Assembly: GCF_003171515.1 (NCBI RefSeq)
Contig: NC_089391.1
Coordinates: 2,666,001-2,730,000 of the forward strand
DNA length: 64,000 nt
DNA from: Pyrenophora tritici-repentis
Lineage: Eukaryota; Ascomycota; Dothideomycetes; Pleosporales; Pleosporaceae
Direction of reading: 5' to 3'
The position numbers and the translations under genes are program-made. The notes beneath the pieces are model-generated. The model did no database searches and was not told the origin of the DNA. It saw only the letters and a program-made list of their open reading frames with translations. Shown piece by piece: positions 1 to 11,448 of the stretch. Position 1 is the stretch's first letter, and each line of letters begins with the position of its first letter.

Positions 1-448
1 TACGGCCTCGTCCTTCATCACCCTGACGTGATTAAACTTCAAGCCCATCTCTCAAAGCTTCTACAACGCAGAGAGAACCGTTCTAGTGGAACGTGGTCAC
101 CACCTCCTATATGCTGTTGAGAGCGACCGACAGTGCTGAGCGCCCGTTGACCGAGCACGCCATTTACCCACCAAATGAAGATCTATGAACAATCCTTAGA
201 GTAAGCATTCCTAAGCTTCGTGATATGCCATCTTACCTAGCCCCTCAACTTATCTAAAAGATACCCGCGGACGCATTTGGTGACACTATCTTCCTGCAGG
301 CTAGCCCACATGAAGGTTGGGGGTACACAACCTGAAAGATGTGAAAACCCCAATAGAGTTCAACGAGCGCGATTCTCGCAAAATACATCAAGATACATAG
401 CTAGTACCGAAAGCCTCGCAGTATAAAAGATCTGAGTTCCGTACATCG

Positions 449-921
449 ATGGAAAGCATCCAAGGAGGGCTATACAATCCATGGCGAGATGCAAAACAAC
501 CACAATGGCGGCCCTGCGAAGGAACTCTACTGCCTGGTAACGAGCCATACGATGAACACATGTACGTCTGTCTGGAGCTTGTTTACTTTGTGGAAGAACA
601 ACGCGACTCGAATGGCTCCAACGACGATTGGGGGGGTGAACATCTTGACGGCGACCCGATTCCAGTGTGTACATTCGCCAGGAAGAGGCACACATACGTA
701 TGGCAATGTGTAAGTAAACTGGGTCAGACAAATACTCGCATAGCTAACTGTGTCGGTGTTAGGATAGATGTGGGTACACATCATTGCCGTACACGACCCC
801 TTCATGCCCTTCGTGTGGCCACGGACGCTGTGGGACTTGCCCCATCACCAAAGTCCAGCTGAGGGCACACACAATACAGGAGTGGTTGGTCTCGGATCGC
901 GAGTCGTATATACCTGGTTGA
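449..921 (+). CDS. Small Cys/His-rich zinc-binding-type protein (139 aa, two exons)
   Basis: Function unknown. Exon 1 is 449-709 and exon 2 is 763-921. The intron (710-762, 53 bp) has a consensus donor gtaagt, a gctaac branch-type box and a ttag acceptor, and the frame closes at a TGA. The splice brings together a C-terminal metal-binding pattern: C87-x2-C90, C102-x2-C105, H107, C110-x2-C113. This resembles short zinc-ribbon-like modules seen in many small ascomycete proteins of unknown role. The motif exists only across the splice junction, which supports the gene model. The N-terminal 80 residues are acidic and have no recognisable domain. It stands alone in a gene-poor stretch. It could be a remnant of a larger gene, since no upstream exon was identified. 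Confidence 0.55.
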
Positions 922-1898
922 GACACAGGTGTTCTCTCTTAGGTGGTCGCTGCACCCCTTCAAGTGGACCGAACAAAGGATGAGGCCCTTATGATAACGA
1001 TGACATGTACATGTCTGTGAACATGGCGATACACTAGGATAATCACTTAGAGGATCTTCGGGGTGGACTTGGTTTCCTGGATGAGTAGTGCGTGCTCGCT
1101 CAAATTCGTCGTGTCGTTGTAAGCAACGGCTTTCGATGCTGGTTTTTCTTTACACATTTTCTTTGCTCCTCTTCTCAGCTAATCAGGTATTTTTTGTGCG
1201 AGGAGTGTGGAGGTGCGCACGTCCTGAAGCGAACACTGGATATTCGCACGGTTACAATAGTCTGTCCTAATATCAGCGTAGTCTTTCCTCTTGTGCGGGG
1301 GGCCGCATTGCTCTACCTACCAAGTAGATATAATATAGTAAGAACCTCTAATTCCTCCTACCAATCATGTCATAGGTTCTGTTGACTCATTGCTGATTTG
1401 TTCCAAGGTTGAATAGAACCCTGTAGGTCTAGGAAGCTGAGAGAGTGAAGTCGAAGAATATTAATAGAGCTATCATCAGATAGGACAAGTGTTTAATCAT
1501 GGTATAATAAGAATTATATGAAGATGAAAGATAGTAAAAGATCGAGAAAGTCACGGTATTCACATCCTATCTTTTGTCTTATCGGCGTAAGGCGCCGAAT
1601 GAGTATCAAACTGATTGGAGGGTAGGTAGTTTCAGGAAAGCAAGGGGGAGAGAGGGTATGCAGGCTGTTGCACAAGAAAAAGGGTGAAAAGTTTCACGAT
1701 AAGGAAGGAGGATAGGTGCTACCAAGAGAAAGAGACAAGGTAAATAGTATAAAAAGGGGGGAAGGGTGCATAAGAGGTTAAAATTACACGGTTTAAGTAA
1801 AGGAAAGGACGGCGGGTATTCGAAGAGCAGCGAAAGAGGTCACGCTATCAAGCTGAGTCATCGAGGCTACGTGTGAACAAGCCATCTGGAAGTGTTAC
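922..1898. other. Gene-poor stretch, purine-rich on the + strand
   Basis: No convincing gene. From about 1430 to 1860 the + strand is strongly biased to A and G, with many short gaaag/aagga runs. The part near 1380-1500 has the look of a worn LTR-type retroelement end, but I cannot identify boundaries or a target duplication. The remaining open frames are short and carry no recognised motif. Confidence 0.4.
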
Positions 1899-2351
1899 TT
1901 GAACACGGATCGGTACCAACTGATATGCTTATTGGCCTCTGCGACGATGCATTCTGATAGGATATGGAAGAACGTGGCTGCTCGAGACGCCTTGACAACA
2001 AACCTTGGAAACCAGGAAGATCCTTTTGTAGGCAAGTGGATCAGTATCGAAGATAACTGGAACCTTTTAGCCGGCCATACGAAGCAATTTACGGGTCTGA
2101 TACGAAGATAGCAGATTTCATTAACAAACTTGTCCTATTTAGGCGCTGTTGTGATTGGGAAGTCGTGGATGGTTAGCGTTTGCATCCTCGGAGGAACCAA
2201 CGGGTCCGACCAGTGGGTGGACTTCCATGCTCCGTTCTACTATCGCATTGCCACCGAACGAGTAATTACGGAGCAGGAGCGGCAGTATCAGGCTAACACT
2301 GGTTGTGCTATACAACAGCTACAGAGGACGAGTCCATCTCCGTCAGCCTAA
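1899..2351 (+). CDS. Candidate small hypothetical protein (134 aa if spliced)
   Basis: Weak candidate. Two open segments (1899-2094 and 2143-2351) join in frame if a 48-bp intron is removed at 2095-2142. That intron has an attaac branch-type box and a tttag acceptor, but a poor donor (gtctga). The predicted protein has no signal peptide, membrane segment or family motif that I recognise. Base composition does not differ obviously from the surroundings. It could equally be chance open frames in decayed sequence. Confidence 0.3.
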
Positions 2352-3470
2352 AGTGGCTACAGTGAAACAGCCTTAGAAGTGCTCGGTACCCGGTAGCGAC
2401 CTGCGGTGTGTATGGGTTACGACATACATACATCGTACACCATTTCAATGGCCGGAGTTGTACTATGTTACAAGTAACCAGATGCTTTGTGATATATTGG
2501 ATCTCGATTTCTCCGCATATTTCGTGTGCAGTCTTGGCTACCCTTAAAGGGTATTCAGTTGGAATCCATCGAAGAATAGAATAGTAATGTGTACCCGCAG
2601 TTCCTCATCGAATATTATATCACACAAGCGTCCTGCTTTACACGCAAGAGCTTGTTCGGGCTATTCTGGAGCGGTTTCTGCAAAAGCTCGTTTTCCAGGG
2701 AATAACACGTACTACTGGGCTACCAACCTAGACCTTGAAATGAAGTTAGGAATCTCGGCGCAGTGCACCGCACAGCGTTACATTAGTCGGTGACGGTTGC
2801 ATTAATGTAGCTCCAAGTTGCTGTACCAGGTGTTTTCCATCCTCATCTGCATTGTAACCTCGCGGTCGGGCTGCTGATGTTATTATCGCCGTCAGATAGG
2901 TCGAAGATGAGCCGAGGGCATCACACAGAGTATCACCGCTCACTGCAGGGGCTTGTTAGCGCATCATATATCATCTTGCCCAAAATACATAAGTATGGCC
3001 AGTTAGGATGTTAAAAGAGAGCGATATAATGCTCGTCGAACCATGCGTGGAAGGACTGCCTGAGAAGGTGCGCAATTTCGCAGAGCTTGAAACGAACAGG
3101 CTGAACAAGAGGAACAAAGTGCCAAAATACTTAGTTATTCTATACTGTCTAAAAAATTGAATTATGTTAGGATACATTCCAGTGTGAGTTATATACGGAA
3201 CTAGCTGGGCCCTACTGGCGACCTAGGTAGGTTAGAGCGCGCCGGACCCATACCCGTAGACGCTTGGGCCATCCCAAAAAGTTGGGTTTCCGTCTCCATG
3301 CTCCAGCAACCTGTCTGCGACAATCACCATAACACGATACACGCAGCCTATAACGACGCAAGAAACTGAAAATTTTCTACCTTCGATCAGAAGTAATTCC
3401 AAGTTTGCGTCCAGAGCCATAACATTTCCAATCCGGCGCAAAGACTGGAAATCTCCAAACTTCCGCAAAG
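2352..3470. other. Intergenic, upstream of FCF1
   Basis: Nothing recognisable. Short open frames on both strands lack motifs and are not linked by convincing introns. The last few hundred bases presumably hold the FCF1 promoter. Confidence 0.4.
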
Positions 3471-4237
3471 ATGGGTGTGCAGAAGAGGACTCGTAAATTT
3501 GCCGTCACCAAAAAAATCATAGGTATGTTCAGTCTCAGCTTGCGATTTCTAGTGCTAAAACTCTGTAGGTCAACGCGATGCCCGATTGTATGCGACAATG
3601 CGCCCCGCCACCCCTCCACTGCACATGCGCTGATAGCCTGCTCTAGAAAGAAGAACCAAATGGCCGGCGAAGTAGAAGCGAAGAAGAAAGAAGAGGAGAG
3701 CAAAGCAAAGCGTGAGATGTATGTAGTGAAAACTGCGCCAACATAACCACCCTCCCATACCGCATCGCACAGCTGACATATCCTCGCAGTCCGCAAGTCT
3801 CCTCCGCCCTCTTCTTCCAAGCCAACACCGCTCTCGGCCCCCCCTACTCCGTCCTTGTAGACACAAATTTCCTCTCGCACACGGTCCACGGTAAACTCGA
3901 GCTCGACAAGGCCCTCATGGATCTCCTCTACGCGAAAGCCACGCCCATCATAACCTCGTGTGTCATGGCTGAGTTGGAGAAGCTTGGCCCAAAATACCGC
4001 ATTGCGCTCAGAATCGCCCGTGACGAGAGATGGCAGCGCCTCAAGTGCGAGCACAAGGGCACGTATGCCGATGACTGCATCGTGGACAGAGTTCAGAAAC
4101 ATAGAATCTACCTGGTTGCGACGAACGATAGGGACCTTAAGAGGCGCATAAGGAAGATTCCAGGTGTGCCGATTGTTAGTGTGGCAAAGGGCAAGTACGT
4201 TATTGAGCGTTTGCCTGATGTGCCGGATAGTAGGTAG
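3471..4237 (+). CDS. FCF1: Fcf1/Utp24, PIN-domain rRNA-processing endonuclease (196 aa, four exons)
   Basis: Nucleolar component of the small-subunit processome; in yeast its PIN domain cleaves pre-18S rRNA at sites A1/A2. Exons are 3471-3522, 3569-3587, 3647-3718 and 3790-4237; all introns are GT-AG and the frame closes. The basic N-terminus (MGVQKRTRKFA) and the joined segments QRDARLKKNQ, REIPQVSSALFFQ and VDTNFLSHTV match the family. PIN acidic residues are visible at D72 (VDTNF), E109 (MAELEKLG), D142/D143 (YADDC) and D161 (ATNDRDL). Length is as expected (yeast 189 aa). The 19-nt second exon is easily missed by gene finders. It is a single-copy essential gene in other fungi. Confidence 0.96.
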
Positions 4238-5469
4238 AGGAGAAAGGGAATGGTCAATCGGCTGGAAAAATGTATAGGTTATATTGCATAGCGAAAGGCG
4301 TTTAGGGTCATCGTTTGAGGCAGCATTGCCCGCTCATGTGGGATTATTAAAGACAAGTTCATGCGCAATAGACTTCGAGTTGGCGCATATACCTGTACAT
4401 ATCTTTTTCCTGTACATCGCAGGTTGCACTCGAGTTTCGTCATATCAATCGCCAACTGGACTACGCCTCATCTCCACAGCTGTATACCCCTCCCGTTCCG
4501 ATATGAGCAAACGAGACAAAATCGCAACTACCGAACAAGCCTGAACAGCATATACATGTCCTTCCCAATCATCTCCCTCCGCAATCTTCTCGTTGACCAA
4601 GTTATGCTGCTAGCTTCACGTAGTGTACCAAGACTCGCAGTGCGACAAACGTCATCTCACATGTACTATGCAACGCCGCCAACCACCTCGATTTTAACAC
4701 AACACTTTGTCACCAACTCTCTCTTTCTTAAGAATACAAGCACAAACTATGAATGCGACTCAGTTCATCAACCTTTCATTAAGGAATATAATTTGTCACA
4801 AACTCAAACGAGCCATGTATGCAAGCTCGCGAGAACGACGATCAAAGCGCAACCCCAACCCAGCCTTGCCTCCTCATTATCAAGTAACAGAAAGGTATAG
4901 TAAACCGAAGCGCCTTGCTAACACCCAATGCTCCCACTCGGCCAAAGAAAATGTACAAAGAAATAAAAAGATACAGGTGAGAAGAAAGGGGGTGGTGAAG
5001 CGGCTGCGCGGTAAGTATAACAAGTCATCTGTGTGTCGGTCGGCACCCCCCAATGGATCCCGATGTCTGTGTTGCACCACAGCAACTGCGAAAAGCGAAA
5101 GCGAGGAAAAAATAATAAGAAGAAAAGGTGATTCGTACCAGCGCGAGCTTTTCAACGGAACACAGACTGCACAAAAAGCGCTCCACAACAAAAACAAGCG
5201 CGACGCTGGTGCGTTTGAAGGAAGCATAAACAAAAGCCCATCCTTCTCTTTTCACAATGATCACCCATTCTTTTCTTGGTTCAGGCACATTCTTCCTCGC
5301 TGTCCTTTCATGTCAGATTGCGAGTTTGGTTCCACAAGAGGGGCGTCGCAGATACAGCTCGCGCATGCTCCATCCCCGCTAAATACGCGCAGCGATTCAC
5401 CCTCGACCGACTCCCCGTGCCGATCGCGCTCACGGCGCGCTGCTTCGCAGGCTGCTGTTCGAGATCCAA
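4238..5469. other. Convergent intergenic region between FCF1 and CSI2
   Basis: Probably the 3' untranslated regions of both flanking genes. An 867-bp open frame on the + strand (4707-5573) overlaps the end of the CSI2-like gene in antisense; it is low-complexity Lys/Arg/Ser text without a domain, so I do not call it. Confidence 0.45.
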
Positions 5470-6579
5470 TTAGAATCTATCCCTCGATCCACTGCCGTGG
5501 TTTTCGAAGAGATCTTCGAGATACCCGCTCGGCGTGCGGCCACCTGGAACATTTGAACCACCGGGCACGTTGAGGGACAACTGGCTTGCGCTTTCATGAG
5601 CGTTGCCGTACATGCTTCTTGTGTTGCCTGGTTGACCGAGGGTTGCAACGCTATTGCGGTTGTACATGGGGAGGCCATCTCGCGATGGTGGTGCGCGGCT
5701 GTATCCTCCCCGGGAAGGTGGCAGTGATGGTGACTCTGGTGGTGAAATGGCAGATCTTGTGCTGAACCGGTTTCCCGGCGTGTTCAGTGAAAGCGCAGAA
5801 AGATTATTGGGATTTTGTCCACCAACGTGCATCTGGGGTGATCCTGCAGCGGGTGCTGAGTTGCCAGAGGCATAGTATCCCGCGGGGAGGTAGGTGGATG
5901 ATCGGTTTGCCATGGATTCTCGCACACCTGTGGCGCCACCAGCAGTGGGTGAGAAGAACAGAGAGGACTGAGATCGCTGTGCAGGAGCGCCAGCGAAAGT
6001 CTTCGAAGACTTTCCAATTGGGGCAGCATTCAAGTGGTCGAGAGACATGGTCGAGTTCGCTCCAACCACATTGTACATGCCCCGCTTCTTGCCAGGCACT
6101 GTTGACATGGACTTTATATCGGCCATATTCTGAGCAATTGCCGCACGCTTCACGGAGCGATGCAGCGACCAAGCAACGAGACTGCGCCATACAAGTACTG
6201 CCGCACCGAAAAATGCGAGAATGGCGCCTACACAGATAAAGACGGTGCCGTCTGGGAGATTGGACTTTTGCATGAAAGGCGCAGCGGCTGTGTCCGGAAC
6301 TTTGATTTCGGGAATGCCTACACCAGCGAGTGTTGGCGCTCCTACGAGGTTGAAAACACTGGTGGTTGCTGCTTGATTGGCTGTGGATGTGGATGTGACG
6401 GCTTGTGATGTTGCTGCTTGACTACTCTCGGGCGCAGAAGAGGCTGCTGTAGTCTTTGCTGTGGCGCCATCCGGCTGTGAGACTGTGGCCAGGTTGGGGA
6501 CGCCTTGGAGTTGCCCAAGTGCGGTAGGGACAACTGCGAGCAGTAAGCCCACGAGGCCTACTGAGGAGCGCATCTCCAA
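5470..6579 (-). CDS. CSI2: Csi2-like chitin-synthase-3-complex membrane protein (369 aa)
   Basis: Single-exon gene. Residues 1-22 form a signal peptide (hydrophobic GLVGLLLAVVPTALG). They are followed by a Ser/Thr/Ala-rich extracellular stretch to about residue 75, a conserved block ending in MQKSNLPDG, one transmembrane helix at about 112-134 and a long Ser/Pro/Gly/Asn-rich cytoplasmic tail. This architecture and the sequence around the helix match the ascomycete family annotated as chitin synthase 3 complex protein Csi2, proposed to affect Chs3 activity or localisation. The biochemical role of the family is not settled. An alternative reading is a generic cell-wall sensor-like protein. The GTS1-type gene is downstream on the same strand, separated by about 960 bp. 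Confidence 0.68.
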   Translation of the reverse strand: MEMRSSVGLVGLLLAVVPTALGQLQGVPNLATVSQPDGATAKTTAASSAPESSQAATSQAVTSTSTANQAATTSVFNLVGAPTLAGVGIPEIKVPDTAAAPFMQKSNLPDGTVFICVGAILAFFGAAVLVWRSLVAWSLHRSVKRAAIAQNMADIKSMSTVPGKKRGMYNVVGANSTMSLDHLNAAPIGKSSKTFAGAPAQRSQSSLFFSPTAGGATGVRESMANRSSTYLPAGYYASGNSAPAAGSPQMHVGGQNPNNLSALSLNTPGNRFSTRSAISPPESPSLPPSRGGYSRAPPSRDGLPMYNRNSVATLGQPGNTRSMYGNAHESASQLSLNVPGGSNVPGGRTPSGYLEDLFENHGSGSRDRF

Positions 6580-7540
6580 CGATGGTGAGATGGTATGTGC
6601 GGAGGGACGGATCGGCTTCGAGAAGGGTTTGAACGGGTGAAGGACACCCTGTGAGCCGAGGCTAGTGATCTAACAGCCGTGTTTCAGGGATCGACGCGTG
6701 AATGAGACTCTGGAGGGGAAGATGAGGTCGTAGGTGGTATCGATAGGACAGAAAAGCGCCGAAAACGAGCGACAGGTAGGGCGACGAGGAGATGACTGTG
6801 TGCAACAGGTGGTCGTGGTGGAGCGGAAGACGGGGAAAGGGTGACAGGGGCGGAGTCGAGAGACCCGCAGGGCAAGGCGCAATCTGAGCGCCCTGTTCGC
6901 CTGTCGTTTGTGCAGACTAGCGACGGGAATGCAGAAGGATAGAAATGAGACGCGTTGTGGTTTCGCCGAGTGATTGAATGGGAAACTTTTCGAGTCGCGG
7001 ACGAAAACAATGGTTGCACCTTGTTGACGTCTGCGGGCTCAGGCACGCTGACTGCAGAAAACCATGGTATGCAGGGCAAGGCTGACAGATCGCACCAGTT
7101 ACGCACTTCAGGAACGTTGCTGCTATTTCGGGACATCACATGCAGGGCTCAGCAGGGCTTAGCGCAGCTTCTCGACCGGTCCCGTCACGTGACCATGGTA
7201 GCTTGATCATCCGTCATGGCATTTTTCTTACTAGTTAAACTTCCCAATAGACAAAATGCATTGGCAGCCTAGTGTTAGTGAAAGCCCCAACCTGAGCACG
7301 TGTATTGAATACCACGGTCCACCTGTACCATTCAACACATTGGAACCATATGCTTTGATAAAGAATGAGATATTAATTACCATCGCAGCGATGCTTATCC
7401 ATCTCCTAACTAGGTATCATGCAAGAAGCCTATATTCAACCAAAATCCCCAACCAATCCCTGTCATATCCAATGACACCCTAAAAACACTAGCCCCAGCT
7501 TCAGCCTTGTAAAGAATTGAACAATCCGCCTGTTGATCGT
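6580..7540. other. Upstream region of CSI2-like gene and downstream region of GTS1-like gene
   Basis: No gene supported. The first several hundred bases upstream of 6579 are rich in short purine blocks typical of a fungal 5' untranslated region and promoter. Open frames here have no family resemblance. Confidence 0.4.
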
Positions 7541-9679
7541 CTATCGCCTAAAGCTCGCACTTAACCCTGAGAATGCATCCGGCGATTGTCGTCCCCCCAT
7601 CAGTCCTGAAAAGTCCACACTCTCATTACTAACGTGCCTCACACCTGGCGTCTGAGCAGCCGACAACGGCTGACCTTGTGGAGCGCCAGAAAGGTTCGCA
7701 AACGGGTTCGACCGACCAGGTGCTTGTGCAGGAGGCATCGATGTCGCTGGCGCAGCCTGTTGCTGTTCCGGTTGCTGAGGGGCCATCTGGGGTTGACTGT
7801 ACAGTGAGAGAATGGCCGCGTTCTTCTCGAATGGGTTAGAGCTCTGTTGTTGATATAGCTGTTGCTGGTTCTGGAAGTTTTGTTGCTGGGTTTGATAGTT
7901 TTGCTGTGGTTCCTGAGGCTGATAGCTTTGCTGGGTTTGCTGAGTTTGCCATGGGTTCGCTGGCTGGGTAGTCTGGGCTTGGCTATATTGCTGTGGCTGT
8001 TGTTGTGACCAAGGGTTGGGCGCTTGCTGCTGCTGTTGCTGTGGGGCGGCTATCTGTTGTTGAGGCGGCTGTTGAGGCTGAGGCTGCTGCTGCTGGAGAG
8101 GTGGTTGCCCGAACGGATTTGAGCTTCCTACATTGGCGGGTGGAAATACCTGACTTCGCGACGATCTCAGGAAGGGGTTGCCTGGACTAGAAGGACTGGA
8201 CATGGTCTGGTATTGTGGCTGAGGTTGTGCGAAAAAGGCGCTGTACTGTTCAGGTATTTGCGGCATAGGAGGTGGCGTAAAGGATTGGTGGTAGGGGTTT
8301 GCCTGTGCATATGAGGAGGGTTGCGTTTGTCCATAGCCTCCAGTGCGGTTGGGAAACAAAGGCTGTTGAGGCTGTGGGTTCGAGAGTTGCATGCCCTGAA
8401 AAGACTGTTCGAGATTGTGTTGTTGCTGGTCCCAAGGGTTCTGTTGATAGATGGCCCCTTGCTGCTGCTGCTGTTGCTGCTGAGCGACTTGTTGCTGAGT
8501 ATATCCCTGGGGAGCTTGCTGTAGAAATGGGTTATAGGAATTCGAAGAATAGGATTGTTGGGCTTGTTGCTGATCGAACTGTGCTTGTTGCTGCTGTCGC
8601 GCGTCCAGTGCATCAAAGGGATTCGTAGACGAAGCACCCGCTGTCGTACTTGCCTGGTCAAAAGAAAGGCCATTGGCCGCGGGCTTTGTAGGCGGAGTGG
8701 GTGTGCTCCCTCTTGACTTGGCTGCGCTTTGCTCCCCTAAGCGGATCAGGGCCTCCACTGCTCGGTCGAGATTCCCATTGAGACCCTTGAGCACCGTGGA
8801 GTTGCGCTTCTCGTCCGGAAATCCCATATCGCGCAGCGTTGCTAGTTTTGAATCCATGCCATCACCCGAGGTATACACGTTTGAGCCAAACACCCTAGAG
8901 GGCTTGTTCACCCGCGGAGGTGAGTGTTGTCCAAAGTCTCCTAGACCCGGCGATATTGGAGGTGTAATGTCTCGCGATGAGGTCGCTGCCTTGCGTAGCC
9001 CAAATCCAAAGCGACCCGTGGGTTTCGGTGGTAACGGCGGTGGCCGGTCTTCCGAGCTCGTGCTACCCGTGTTCTGTCGCGTGCCCGGTCGCGAATCGTT
9101 CAGGTATATTCTTTGCTCGTACTTTGCGCGTATATATCTCTCCATGGCACTGTCTACCTCGTCGATATCGATGGGTATTTGCGGCTTGACGTTGCGCGGG
9201 TTGTACGTCTTGTTGGACTCGACATTCCCAATCCGCTTCATGTTCTAAACAGCCATCAGCACCCGTATGTGAATGGTTGCGTCGCGGTCTCTCTTACATC
9301 CACTTGCGCGTTATCCCACTTGTCCATGCTCAGGGACTTGACCTTGGAGATGTGCGTTCCCAGTTTACGATGTATGGCTGCGCATCGCATGCACAGGAAG
9401 ATGCCTAACTATACCACATGTCAGCCTCGGCTTCTCGGTCGACGGATTCGATAGATGCAGTGACGTTCGTTCTATCGGAAATGTGGAGAGACTTACACTC
9501 CAGCTTGCCCATCCTGTGTGGCCTTGTTAGCAATGTGTCCGAGGCATGCGCCGACAGTACTTACCTGGGTTTCGCGCACCGCAGTCTGCACAGGTTCCAT
9601 TCCCCGGGACCGTCTTGATCAGGTCTTGCAAGGTACGCTCATTACGCGCCTGCTGGCGTTTGTTCAGGGCCGACGCCAT
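7541..9679 (-). CDS. GTS1: Gts1-type ArfGAP with UBA domain and Gln-rich tail (648 aa, four exons)
   Basis: GTPase-activating protein for Arf GTPases, expected to act in vesicle traffic at Golgi/endosomal membranes. Exons (5' to 3' on the minus strand) are 9679-9565, 9513-9497, 9408-9298 and 9244-7541, with GT-AG introns of 51, 88 and 53 bp. The ArfGAP zinc finger C30-x2-C33-x16-C50-x2-C53 is followed by the catalytic arginine R58 in AAIHRKLGTHISKVKS. A UBA domain lies at about 212-252 (LRDMGF...AVEALIRLGE). The rest is Pro-, then extremely Gln-rich with NPF/NPW-like motifs, as in yeast Gts1. The 17-nt second exon carries GWASWS and is needed to complete the finger spacing. The Gln tract comes from mixed CAG/CAA codons, so it could vary in length between strains. 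Confidence 0.93.
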
Positions 9680-11304
9680 GTCGTCTTGAAGGAGGAAGCG
9701 GTTCGGGCGGAGTTTGGAGATCAGGGAGCGGCAGAACGTGCACGAAGGTGATACGCGGGGAGGAAAGGGGGCTCGCAGACGGCAGGTGAAGTATATCTAT
9801 GTAAGATTACTGTAGTATGAATGATTCCATGGCAAAACTAGATATGAGCATAGAAAGGAGACCTCCAGCTTGGGAGCGTCGTTAGTTCACACGCGATGAC
9901 GAGTAATGCATCCGTTCCACACATGGCATCCCGTATAGCTCCAGAACCCTGTGTTTCGGTCTATATACAGCAACATGCCCCTGTCTGAGCCTACTAACCG
10001 TCTACTCGAGACGACATCATCATACAGCACTATATAGCCAGGTGAGCAGCAAAGCTATCGATTTTACGACTACACCGGGTGCAGGCGTGGCAGCGTGCAA
10101 AGGACCGAGAACAGACCCGGGCGCTGACCAGCGTTGCCCAAGGCTGGAGAACATTGCCGGACCCAGCGGCCATAACAACGTCGTCTCTGGAGCCTTCTCC
10201 CCTGCATTGCCAGAATACTGTACAGCAGAAAACTCGCGCCTCGCTCTTAAAGCTGAAGCCATCACGAACATATTTGGGTCAAAAGGATGTTTGGTCACGC
10301 AGGTGGCTTGAAGCAACATAGAAATCGAAGCAAAAAGCCTAAAAGTGCCAGTATTACTCTAGTGACGCAAATATGACAACTATAGAGATGGTAGCTCAGT
10401 ATAGCCGTTGATTAATCGTCCATTTGTTATGATTGTGTGTAAAGAAGAGAAAGCGTGCCCGAGCCGCTGCGAGAATTTCACTTGTCCACTGCCAAGGCCG
10501 CTGACAAAGAGAGGGGTCCGAGCGGCCGAATTTTCTACACCTCAAAATCGCGTCTCTCTCTCTTTTCCACCCGCCAACATCAGCCTCGACATCATACATT
10601 GCCCACGGCACGTGCTCCCACACGGAACGATCCATGTTCGTCGTTCCAGGAGTCGCTGCTGCTGCCATGTATGTCGTGTGTCTACCCCACCATTGCCTGC
10701 TCCCTGGTTCAGTTCTACATGGCCAGGAAGCAACAATTCTCTCGGTGGGAGATTAATATTGGTTTTTAGCAGAGCCGTGTCTTCTCCACCCTACCCATTG
10801 CCATCACGTTTAGATGTGTAGGACTATAATTGGACATACATCCACTCCCCAGATCGTATTCTGGTTTGGCAAAATGCTGTAGCCCTGCTCGGCTACAGAA
10901 GCATCACCGAAACCCCATCTGTGCAAGGACAGTGACTTGTGTGCGGAACAATCCGTAGGGCTTGGAGGCCATGTACCGTCTTCGTGGGAGAATCCAACAA
11001 GGATTGTTCTCACGAAACAGTTATACCAGTACGTCACTATTATCGACGTCCTAAATTCCATTTGCGATGCATCCTGTCCGCCATCCTTTGCAGTATTGGC
11101 CAAAATCTGCAATGCGGCGAGCTAGTAGCGCACTGAAATCAACGAGCTTGTCCTGCTTAATGGCATCGGCCGGGAATGCGACCGTGCCGAACGGATAGAG
11201 CACACAACGTTTACTCGCAAGTAGAGCGATTTTGGTGTTTGACAACAAAGCAGCAGTTGTACATGCCGCACTACCTAGTCATCATTGTATCCCCCACTCG
11301 GTCT
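9680..11304. other. Gene-poor stretch upstream of GTS1-like gene
   Basis: No supported gene. On the minus strand, 11112-10810 encodes a 100-aa frame containing several Cys residues and a LHRWGFGDASVAEQGY-like segment. An adjacent minus frame (11248-11051) overlaps it out of frame. Together they could be the relic of a small protein, but no intron joins them and I do not call a gene. Confidence 0.35.
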
Positions 11305-11312
11305 CTATCCGG
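11305..11312 (+). repeat. Left target-site duplication of the foldback MITE
   Basis: The 8-bp sequence CTATCCGG lies immediately before the MITE and is repeated exactly after it at 11441-11448. An 8-bp duplication is typical of hAT-superfamily insertion. Confidence 0.85.
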
Positions 11313-11440
11313 CAGACTCCGCAACAATCAATCGATTGACATGATTGATTCCTATATAGGTTAAAGAATTACTTCATTAGGCAGCCTTTAACCTAGATAG
11401 GAATCAATCATGCCGATCCGATTGATTGTTGCGGAGTCTG
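11313..11440. mobile_element. 128-bp foldback MITE of hAT type
   Basis: The element is almost entirely two inverted arms of about 54-55 bp around a loop of roughly 19 bp. Both ends start CAGACTCCGCAACAAT when read inward. The arms differ by a few substitutions and a small indel in their middle. It is flanked by the perfect 8-bp repeat CTATCCGG. It has no coding capacity, so mobilisation would depend on a transposase supplied elsewhere. The CAGACT start resembles the nearby autonomous hAT element (CAGACTTTCC), but the inner TIR sequences differ, so that element is not an obvious direct parent. Confidence 0.88.
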
Positions 11441-11448
11441 CTATCCGG
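11441..11448 (+). repeat. Right target-site duplication of the foldback MITE
   Basis: Exact copy of CTATCCGG found at 11305-11312. Confidence 0.85.

Noticed and set aside
4707..5573. 867-bp open frame on the + strand
   Set aside because: Overlaps the CSI2-like gene in antisense at its end, is Lys/Arg/Ser low complexity and has no domain or supporting introns.
8299..8673. Leu/Ala/Val-rich frames opposite the Gln-rich tail of the GTS1-like gene
   Set aside because: Antisense translation of CAG/CAA repeats always gives Leu/Ala/Cys-rich strings; not genes.
10810..11248. Possible small secreted protein on the minus strand
   Set aside because: Two overlapping frames would need a frameshift, no intron joins them, and there is no clear signal peptide.
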